Assembly: GCF_051020765.1 (NCBI RefSeq)
Contig: NC_134944.1
Span: 1,612,001-1,676,000, forward strand
DNA from: Lasioglossum baleicum
Lineage: Eukaryota; Arthropoda; Insecta; Hymenoptera; Halictidae
DNA: 64,000 nt
Reading direction: 5' to 3'
Shown here: positions 55,086 to 64,000 of the stretch, in pieces
How the letters are laid out: every line of letters starts with the position of its first letter
How positions within the stretch are numbered: the stretch's first letter is position 1
The notes under the pieces: generated by a model
Databases searched by the model: none
What the model saw: the letters and a program-made list of their open reading frames with translations, nothing else
Told to the model about the DNA's origin: nothing
Program-made: the position numbers and the translations under genes

Positions 55086-56747
55086 CTGCAATGGAAGTAA
55101 CAGGTTTTGGTCAGTCTGTTTCGAGATGATGGGCTGAGGAAGTTGGTGGATAAAAATTCACAGTCTAATCATTAATTACCTGAAAACGTAGGTCGTCGTT
55201 CTCTTCGCGCGCCTTATCTAACCGTTCGGAGAGGGTTTCCGTGCTTTTCTGTACCTCGTCTAACCTCCTCCGTAGGACCTGTAACGTGCCAACACAGATT
55301 CCATTGAGCCCAAGCCCCCCAAAGTGAATCGTCGCGCGCCGCTGGGAAACTCGAAAAATCTTGTCGATCTCACCTGATTATGGACGGTAGTAGTGATTAA
55401 ATGCCGCTGCAGCTCAAGGGGAGAGTGTTCGCGGAGAATGGCAGCAATTTTCGTCGATTCGACGTCCTTGACGTGCGCAACCCTGGTAGGCGACACGAGA
55501 ACAGAGTCCAGAGCACCTAGCCTCGCTCTTCTCTCTTTCACGCTCGCCTCGACATCGATATCCCTTAATTCTTCGTTCCTAGCAGCGGTGACGTCGACGA
55601 GCACATTCTTCTCGATAGTCCTCGTCCTGAACCGGTTTTTGTGGGCCTTGGTGTTCGTCGCGACAGATGCGAACGCCGAGGACTTGCTCTTAATATTACT
55701 AACGTTGTTGCTCTTCGGCGACGAGAGAACAGGTGCGATGGGTTGGAGCCGTTGAGCTCCGGGGGTGAGGATGTCCGAGGACGAATCGTTCAGTCCTGCC
55801 CTCAACCTATCCTCTAATCCAGTCTTCAGGGCCGAGAGAGCAGCTAACTCCGATTGTAGCTCTTGCGCCCTGGCGCGGCTCGATATCGTCTCGGCTTCGA
55901 GTTCCGCGACCTTGTCCAGCAGTTGTTCCTTTTCTCTTCTAAGCGCTATCACCTGGGAGTTCCTCTCCGAGTCTTCCGTGCCGTCCTCGAGGTCTACGGT
56001 TGTTGTTGTTGTCCTGTCGCCACCGAGGAACGTCACTTCCTTCACAGCCTCTAGAATATCCGTCGAGGCTAGATCCTCGGGCGCTACGCTCTCCAAACGA
56101 CCCTGAAGACATTCTACCTCCTCTCTGAGCCTGATACCCTTCAGGTGGATCACGTTCAACAGGTTCCATAGCTCGTCCTCCGCCTCGTCCAGGATCGCTG
56201 GCCTAGGACTGTTCGGTCTAGGCGCTATCGCTGTCGAAGCACTGTCTTTCGAAGATGTCTCCGTGCTGAAGCCGGAATCCTGCACCGTGGCGCTACAGTT
56301 GTTCTTCGTGCCACCGCTATGCGAATTACTACGACTTCTAGGCAAAGACGAAGAAGAGGACTCGCCACCTTCTCGAGGTATCCGTCGACGAACCTTCCCC
56401 GGCTCCCACTCGTTGATCCTACGGGAAGATGGGCTGGAGAGTGGTAAAGGGATGTGCGAGTTTTGAGCACACGAAGAGGACATCACGGACGCTCCCGCGG
56501 ACGCCGTCGCAGCCATCTTGTGTCGCAGGTTTGGGAACGTCTCCATGACGAGGTCCCGGAACTCGAGAAGGGCGCCGACCTCATTCTGCAGCTCCTGCAG
56601 GGCCACCAAAGACTTGGCCTGCTCGCTTATCAGGTAGTGAAACGGACCTGGACGAAGGGGCATGCAGTCCATGCCACCGCCACTGCTGCTGTTCACGCCG
56701 TTCACGCTACCGATCACACCCTCTGTGGAACCGGACCCGCTACCACA
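54330..56747 (-). CDS. Serine-rich coiled-coil protein, 5' end missing
   Basis: Three exons join in phase 0: 55374-56747 (acceptor CAACAG), 55180-55278 and 54330-55085, for 742 residues. I do not recognise the family. An N-terminal helix has FHYLISEQAKSLVALQELQN and a FRDLVMETFPNL motif. An acidic helix has DELWNLLNVIHLKGIRLREE. Coiled coils include REKEQLLDKVAELEAE and, across the later exons, RRRLDEVQKSTETLSERLDK and LEERNIELEGTRARVRVLE. The last 220 residues are Ser/Arg/Pro-rich (SSRDS repeats) and end KQYFWSNWLKSSLSNGPV. No transmembrane segment is seen. A cytoskeletal or scaffold role fits the composition, but this is a guess. The first exon has no start Met, so more exons lie to the right. 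Confidence 0.82.
55180..55278 (-). CDS. Coiled-coil gene, 99-bp middle exon
   Basis: The acceptor is GTTACAG and the donor is CAG/GTAATT. It encodes 33 residues of pure heptad pattern, VLRRRLDEVQKSTETLSERL then DKAREENDDLRFQ. It is phase 0 on both sides, so skipping would keep the frame. Confidence 0.85.
55374..56747 (-). CDS. Coiled-coil gene, large exon
   Basis: This exon has 458 codons, with acceptor CAACAG and donor CAG/GTGAGA. It carries the N-terminal helices, a Ser-rich linker (QDSGFSTETSSKDS), the LWNLLNVIH helix, a long coiled coil and a conserved-looking ESTKIAAILREHSPLELQRH segment that leads into the next exon. Confidence 0.88.
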
Positions 56748-56749
56748 CT

Positions 56750-59700
56750 GTTGACAGAACGAACGATCATGTTAGTTTTGCAAATCAATTTCACCCCCTT
56801 GCAAATCAAATTCAACCATTTACAAACATTTCACCCAATTTCAACGATATAGTCATTCAAGGTTACTCCAAGTCATTCGATTTATAATCTTAACGGGATA
56901 TTCTCAGCTTCGTTAACGAAATTTCTATCTAAAAAAATGTAGAAGAATGAATGAAATGAAATGAATGAAGAATAATCTCTGCTCTCTCTACAATTGAAGA
57001 TAGAAAATTGCTACAGAAAAATCGGTGGTCGAATTCTTCGCGATTGAACATTCTTGTATACATGTGTAACAAACGGATGCTGTGTCTGAAAAGTGGAATA
57101 AATCGAGTTGCACCGGAATCCGTGATGCAACGCGCGGATACGTGAAGCGGGCTGCGTCTGGCACGTAATTACTGTGCGAAATAAAGTGTTTTCTGCGGAG
57201 TCACTTATCCGTTAATCTAGAAACGGCAGAAAACACCGGCCGCGTTTCATCAGTTTTCGCTCGTCTGCGAAAGAGAAGTCGAAACAGAGTCTTGCGGCGC
57301 GGCGGATGCATCTGCGGCCAATTAATTAATCGCTAGAAAAATCGCCGCTGTGTGTTTCACATTTGAGCCGCTCGTCGCTTGCCAAATCGATTAACTCCAT
57401 AAAACAGAAAGTGGAGAAATGTGATGAATATAGACTGTGGATCTTTATGCGTTTATGTAGGAATTTATTCGACGAAATATAAAACAGCTTGGAAATTACT
57501 AATTAAAATATTCTCTTAGCTGTGCGTATTCACACGTGAGGAAAGGAAAATTTCCAACGATACTGAAATCAATCTCCATTTCGGAGTCATCGAACTTATC
57601 GAATAGGCGCTCGACACGTCATCAATTCCGCTATCGCGGCGCATTATGCGGGAATGAATAACCTGCTCGGTGTAATTTCCTCTTTCAATTTATAATTCGC
57701 GTCCGTAAAAATCGGCGGAACGCAAAAATCGGCCGCGCTTTGAAAGGCTCCAGACCAGCGGAAGCGGTTAGTTCGCCTCGCGCGAGAGAAACGGACGGAT
57801 ATTAGGTCCTAATAACCTGATTCTCGTCGCTTTATTCTCATCTGGCGTGTGCACGGACACGTTTTCCAGTGTTCCATAAATATTTCGCGCAGAAACAACG
57901 CCCCATAGAATCGATTGCAGTGTCACCGAAGCAGAAAGCAGACGTTTCACGTATGGCACGAGTTTCCTTCCGTGTCGCGCACTCTTTCGAAAATAGTCGT
58001 CGGCGAAGGAGTGCGTGCTGATCGTTTCCGTTAAAGGTTGCAGCATTGCGATGCGTGGCACGGCTAGTCAACCGATCAAGCAGGAAAGTAAGAGAAAACG
58101 AGGCTTTTGTGTCAAAGCGCCTCTTGTAATAATTCCCGTGACGAGTGCGGACCGATCCAGAAGAAATACGGAGCTCGATCGACTATAAAAATCGATGGAC
58201 CGAAACCCTACAATAGCAATCTCAAAGAATGTCCAAGAAAAAAAGTTCGATCCCTTCCTTCGTCCGTTCTAATCCACAAAACACGCTCGATCGTTGCGTA
58301 AGTTTCGACATAACTAGAGCGGGGATAATCGGGGATATCACAACAGACTGTGAAAAGTTGTTTTAGTTTGTAGAAAAATTTTTTCGAGCCGAATAAACTG
58401 CAATCAAGAAGCAACAAAAAATCTTCAACCAAATAATGGACTTGAATCTTCGAGTCCATTACAGTTCGAGTGGTGTGAAAAATTTTCCAAGCTCTGCGGA
58501 AACGTTTGGAACAGAGAAATGTGAGATTTTGTTAAGAAATAATATAGTTTTGATAAAATGAACGTTGTGTGGCCGGGTGAAAGTAGAGACTTCGCGCCAC
58601 GAAATGAGTGCAGGCGCATCATCGTGGGACAGTTTGTCGCGAAGTTGCAACGGTTTGAACATCATATTCCACTAAACTTCGTGTTCTGTTGCTCCTCGAA
58701 AACTTGTACCAGCCATAAACGCGCGAGAAGCAGCGATTTTTAACAAGGACGTGCGGAGAAGTATCACTGCTTCAATTAGCGAGTTCTATGCTGCGTGTAC
58801 GATCATTATAAAGTTCAATCCGGCGGCGATAAAAATCGTCGGAGTAATTGTTCAATTGCACATTACAAGATGAACACGGCCGGGAGAAAATGTCGAGGAA
58901 CTTTCACCGAGGTGAAACCCTACATCCAACAAACGCTGAAGGGCTGTGATTAAACTATTACTGCATTACCACTCGGCAATTACCCTATAATATATACGTT
59001 GACTATTCATTAGAGGCACGGCCGTGGAATTGTTTCACGTCGACTGCCCCCGGGATGAATTACTACTGGAAAAGCCTTTTATATGTACCATAACCGGCAA
59101 TTACACCGTTAAACATAGCCTTCTGACTTTCGGTAATACTCTTGGATCCGAACTCTGTTTGCTGATGCAGCGAAAGCATCAAAGTTTAGTTCGCAGTCAA
59201 CGTAAATTCATTGCACTCGGAGCTATTTTATCTGGAAAATTAAACGTTCCTTCCGATCTAGAATATTTCCATTCCCTACGGTTTTTGAAATTTTATGAAT
59301 ATGACATTGGTATAATACCTCGTACAATACCTAAATGTTCAGTAATTGATTAAATACCGATATATATTTAATAATGGTACAGCAACTTTTAGTGGTGCCT
59401 CAGAGGGGACAACCGAGCGCAAAGAATTAACAAAACTAAAATAGAATTTTATTTCGATTTTGAAGGAAATCGTTAAGATACATTTTTATCAGAATCTGTT
59501 CAGAATCTTCATCACGAGTCAGACACGATATTATAGGGCAAAGGATTAATTGATAGAAGATTTTAAAAGGTACCGAGGACGGTGATTAAAAGAAGAGCGA
59601 AATGATTGAGAGCCACTGGCCTATTGTGAGTCCTATAATGATGAAGAATGCAGTAGGACGACAAGGTTGATCGTAGGCAACTGATGTGCAACTTCCGTTT

Positions 59701-60110
59701 CGATGACATTTCCTCCGACTTTCCACGTAAGATTAGTCGCTTTCGAACCTTCGCAATTAGGCATCGAGTGAATCATCGTCTACTGCGTAAACTGCATTTG
59801 TTGTAGAGCTACAACTTTTACCCGGATATCTGATAAGTAACAGCTCTAATTTCTTGCAAAATGTCTGAATTTGGAAGGACACAACACAGCTGTGTTTTCC
59901 TAAAAAATTGTCGAGCAAGTGGTTTCAAGAGTTCAGTCGTCCGGTGCAATTAATTGGAGGATGAACAGGTGCAACGCAGAGGTCGCTGGAAGAGAGACGA
60001 AGATGAGTAAAAACAGCGTAGAACGTAACTTAAAGAACTCGAGGAACACTCGACCCTGAATGAGATCAACGATCGAGTTCAGTGTCAGATCGCTGGAAAA
60101 AGAAAACGGG
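56750..60110. other. Probable intron of the coiled-coil gene, no exon seen
   Basis: Mixed-composition unique DNA. The region at 57,100-58,200 is richer in CpG and could hold a promoter. A plus-strand open frame at 59,024-59,353 has no recognisable motif and I do not accept it as a gene. Confidence 0.35.
59388..59440. repeat. Solo end of a TTAA-type repeat
   Basis: GGTGCCTCAGAGGGGACAAC leads to CGAGCGCAAAGAATTAA. The inverse of this end, TTAACTCTTTGCACTCG and a GAGGCGCCAC stretch, starts at 60,368. The two ends face away from each other, so they are two separate fragments of one family. Confidence 0.4.
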
Positions 60111-60114
60111 CTGC

Positions 60115-60174
60115 GAGAGGAGAGGAGAGGAGAGGAGAGGAGAGGAGAGGAGAGGAGAGGAGAGGAGAGGAGAG
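60115..60174 (+). repeat. (AGAGG)n microsatellite
   Basis: About twelve uninterrupted copies of AGAGG lie in the presumed intron. Confidence 0.95.
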
Positions 60175-60179
60175 ACGGA

Positions 60180-62838
60180 TACCGCCTAACCCGTCACGCG
60201 CGCCTGGAAATCAGAGTAGTTGCCTAGCCTGCGCTATAGGAACAAGGATTTCCTGATCCAGACCGAGCCGTGCACTTTTCTGCATCATTCTCGATCATTC
60301 TATCATTGAAATTTTTCAGGAACCTCTTCGCAAAATATAATTCATCTCGCTTCATACTTGAAATCTTTAACTCTTTGCACTCGACTGGTGACTCGGAGGC
60401 GCCACTAATAATTCTTATAGCATTATTAAAAATATTTGTTGCATTGTTAAATTTGTATTCGACAAATTACTAACCGTATTTAATATTTTAATAAACTACT
60501 GAGAGTGTAGTAGTATGTAGTATTTATTTATTTCGGCTTCGCGGCCAAGAAATTGGACTTGGTTTACAGTTCTTTTATGTCACCCATCCATATCCTTATT
60601 GTCTAATAATCGATGTTAATCTATCCTAATGTCTTCCATCTAATATCGCCTCCCCCTCTCTCCTTTTGATTATTTCTTTCCTTTTTTTCTCGATACTTCT
60701 GAACCAGTTTACTATTTCTCCCACTCTTTTATCTTGTACTATATTTCCGAGCAGACTGCATATTTGCGAGAGTCAGACTGCAAAAGTTGAACTTCGAAGG
60801 AACAATAAAAATAGAAATGTTAACGTGTCACTCGACGTAAAACGCACCGCGCTATGTGTTCCATCTGCACACAATGCAATCGTTTGAAACAGCATCGCCG
60901 ACGTCAAACATAAACACCGTCGTAAACTAAAACGCAGCGGCGCACTATGTTCGTATAACGCATTCCTGATGGAACAGATAATCCGAAATTAGCATCCCGA
61001 CACACAGTATACTTGTTGCATAATCCGACGAGCACATCTCCGGATCATTTCTGCATAAATTCCGTATAATCGATCCAATTAAACGAGCAATCGTTCCGCG
61101 GTTGTGTTTTTTTTTTCTGTTGTTTGCGAATGTCGGAAAAGATTGCGCAATTATCGTGTCTCTCGGACTGTGATCGTTCGCGAAATACTGTAATTTGTCG
61201 CTTATTGTGAATTATTAGTGGACAGTATGCACGACGAGCAGCGTAATTGGATCGTCCTAAATATCTCTTGCTTTTAACGACCACGGACAAAAAGGAAACA
61301 TCCATCGTTTCGTTCGTTTACAGGAAATTAAAAATCTCAGTCTCTGCTGTCTCGGATTATTCTGCTAAGAAGATTTTATTGTAAATTTGTGACTGCGCGA
61401 GTCTTGCAGTTACGTAAATGTGACTGATGGTTTACGGACGGATCGCCTTTTATTTGGAGTAATTGCAATCTTCGACGATGACGGAAGAATCATTCTACTT
61501 TCACTGTGCCTCGGCGCTCATTGCCGGATACGTCACGGAGCCAATAATAAATTGCAACACGGCTCATTCATGCCGCGTAGAAAAATCTCCAGACAATAAA
61601 TGGTCTGTGATCTCGCGTTCGACTCTCGTCTGGACAAAACGGATGAGCGCCGCTGCGAAACCTCGGAAGTCATGATTTATATCGAGTGTATTTTTACGTT
61701 GCATTCCCGTTCTTCTATATACCGTAACTCTTTTACAGAGACGTATGAAAGAAGCTTTAGAAAATCGTTCTACTCCGCGGAGTAGAAAGCAACGGGCAGT
61801 TTTTTTCGATCTTTTAAAACAATGGAACGCAAACTATTCCGTGGAAAAACAATGTTTAAAATCGATTCTATGCTGTGTGATTTCGTGCTTCAATTTTAAT
61901 TATGCAGGTTTCTGCAATTTTGACAGGCTCGATCAATTGACAGCGTAGAAAAACAATGTTTAAACATTACTGGGGCGAGTCGATTTCGTGCTTCAATTTT
62001 AATTATTCAGGTTTGTGCAATTTTAACAGACTCGATCATTAACAGCGTGGCGAATTTCATAGTGAAGCGAATGAGAAATATTAAGGAACTGATGGGGCCG
62101 ATGATTGATCAGAATCGCCGGTCACGTAACGCAACAAATTATCGAGCAAGACAGAGATGTTGCGAGTTATTGGCAGCGTTAATAACGGTGAAGGAAACCG
62201 AGACACTGTCTGTCGAGAGAGACCGGTATGAATCATCGCTAGCTGGCAATGGTGGGATCCGTTTCCTCAACTGGGACGGATTATGCTTCCAGGGGAATTA
62301 CAACATGGCTTAAATGCCGCAACCGGGTGACCGTGCTGAGAAAAGTCAAACGTTGCGCGATCACTGAAATCCGGTTGGTCATTTCGTGAGCCGGCTTTCC
62401 CAGAGAGTTCAAGGAACCTCGAAACGTCGGATTCTGTCTAGCTAGCTTCTTGCGGCAATGTGGTTTATGCTTCCAATTATGCCTTTGCATTCTTATAGTT
62501 TAATCTTAGTTAGCCGAAATTCAATATGTATGTAATTGTACGGTTTTAATCCAATTGCGTCGCTGTGTATTTCGGGTGCAGCCGATCACAATTAAAAATC
62601 CTTGAACATTCTACCTGTCCTCCAATCATGGGCTTTCCCAGGGAGTCCAAGGAACCTCGAGAGTTTATGCTACTTATGCGTACTTTTGTATTCTTTTAGT
62701 TCATTCTTAGCCGAAATTCAATATGTATTTAATATTGCAATTTTAGTCAGATTGCTTCATTGTGTATTTCTGGTGCAGTCAATCACGCCCTCGAATCGAA
62801 TCTAAACGAAGAGAGCATCGGGAACATCCTCATCTTCC
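60180..62838. other. Presumed intron, no gene seen
   Basis: Unique AT-rich to moderate sequence. A segment of some 110 bp is duplicated, since ATGTTTAAA and GTGCTTCAATTTTAATTAT recur near 61,852 and 61,958. A second duplication, AGCCGAAATTCAATATGTAT, recurs near 62,512 and 62,709. Confidence 0.4.
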
Positions 62839-63054
62839 TTAAGGCGGTAGACTCGTTTCCAGGACTGCAAGGGTGCGGGATTCGCGCTCTCATTTCTCCA
62901 TAATACAAAATAATGCAAATTACGCTAGCTGTTTTCTAGATCGATCTTTTATCTAGCGTTTTTGATTACTGAAAAACCCCATTTTTGTATTGTCGAGAAA
63001 TGAGAACGCGAATCCCGCACACTTGCAATCCTGGAAACGAGTCTACCGCCTTAA
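62839..63054. mobile_element. TTAA-flanked palindromic MITE (GGCGGTAGACTC family)
   Basis: TTAAGGCGGTAGACTCGTTT at 62839 is inverted as AAACGAGTCTACCGCCTTAA, ending at 63054. Arms are about 65-70 bp and include GTGCGGGATTCGCG / CGCGAATCCCGCAC. A shorter copy lies at 44,219. It has no coding capacity. Confidence 0.8.
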
Positions 63055-64000
63055 ATCCTTCGATCTATACGAACTGTTATAATTTCATGCTATTGTCTCT
63101 CATCTAATATAAACGTTGACAATTATAACGAAGTTTAAACCACATATGTGAACGTTACAAATAAACTGCAAATAAATACATGCATAATAATAATAGGAAT
63201 AAAAAATTCTTGAACATTCGACTTGTCCACGTTGTCCGACTTCTGATTCGCACCCGGGTGAATCGTTTGGCCGGCGCGGCGATCGACGCGGCGGCGCGAG
63301 CTGCGCAGGAGATGGCCTCGTGTCTCAAGGACACCGGTTAATGCATCAAGGTTCTCGTCCCGTACGAATGTGTACTTGTTGTGTCGCCGGCGAACGGTGC
63401 CAGACACGCAAACACGTGCAAATCCGCGGATCGTTTCGTTCCGATCCGGCGAGTTCCCTTTCAGAGTCGAACGGCAGCCGTTTCCGAAGCCCTTTACGGG
63501 TCCCGACATTATAATATCGTAGCCCTGGCGAAAGGATGTGTTTATGGTCGAGGGTTGGATGAATCAAGCCGCTTTTAGCAAGCCCGGAAAAATTTCATTA
63601 GCTCCCTTTGCCGCGCGCCGACCATTCTAATGGAAATACGCGGCACCGTGCGAATTAATGCGAACCACATCCCTGGGATTCTTATGCGCACTGATATCCC
63701 GAGAATGTTGCCTTATGCGGACCGTTCTGTACGTTGGTGCGCGAGTACGTGCGTGAGCTATGCTTCAAATTAGGGGAGAGTTTGGTTTGGAGCCTGTATT
63801 CTGAAACTTTCGTTTTTATATATATATAATATACATATGTATAAAATACTGTATTTTGCACACCCTGTGTAGAACATCCTCCTCCAAATCGCTGTTTTTT
63901 ATTTTACAATTATTTCCGGAGAGGAAACGTTCCTACGCACACGTCCATAGTCTATACTCTATAGCTACACGCGGCACGTCAAGTTCACGGCCCTTCGAAG
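63055..64000. other. Right edge, no gene seen
   Basis: A CpG-rich stretch at 63,230-63,750 might be a promoter or exon of the coiled-coil gene. No open frame there shows a domain or a clear splice partner. The last 200 bases are AT-rich with a TATATA run. Confidence 0.3.

Noticed and set aside
59024..59353. Plus-strand open frame of 109 codons
   Set aside because: It starts at GTG, has no motif and no splice or neighbour support; probably chance.

Overview
The window reads as AT-rich nuclear DNA of an insect. Hymenoptera is my best guess, from the style of the repeats and of the DUF4806-like gene fragment, but the sequence does not settle the order. Genes are sparse and split into many exons, and every host gene I could support lies on the minus strand. 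There are three. (1) Amphiphysin (Amph): eight coding exons between 17,851 and 206, with BAR and SH3 domains; the last few residues lie beyond the left edge. (2) Uridine phosphorylase: seven exons from a probable remote first exon at 33,416 down to a stop at 23,611. All junctions keep the frame, and the terminal exon at 23,611-23,793 is short and easy to miss. (3) A large serine-rich coiled-coil protein I cannot name: exons at 56,747-55,374, 55,278-55,180 and 55,085-54,330, a possible alternative last exon at 50,237-49,962, and 5' exons that I could not find.

Introns and spacers from 1 to about 33 kb are packed with species-specific repeats. One is a roughly 22-bp minisatellite (core AACTTGAAATTTCCCTCAAT), which also forms a 2-kb array with a 256-bp higher-order period at 9.5-11.6 kb. 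The second is a roughly 190-bp satellite-like unit found in both orientations. There are also fold-back elements, a Helitron remnant, a decayed non-LTR fragment and a retroposed tRNA-Ser-like sequence with 16-bp target-site duplications. I saw neither main repeat family to the right of 33 kb.

From about 33.8 to 45.4 kb there is a nest of transposons. The host element is an RNase-H-bearing non-LTR retrotransposon (Gag with zinc knuckles; endonuclease, reverse transcriptase and RNase H) with a poly(A) tail and a 9-bp candidate target duplication. A 1,456-bp element with P-element-like ends and an exact 8-bp target duplication splits its RNase H. A 4.44-kb element bounded by CCCAACCAGCACA / TGTGCTGGTTGGG sits in its 3' UTR. 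That second insertion carries a two-exon DUF4806-type N-terminal reading frame, a 235-bp tandem triplication and several palindromic MITEs.

From 45.4 to 64 kb the repeats thin out and GC rises. This part holds the coiled-coil gene, probably a long 3' UTR or intron (45.9-50 kb), a few TTAA-flanked MITEs and an AGAGG microsatellite.
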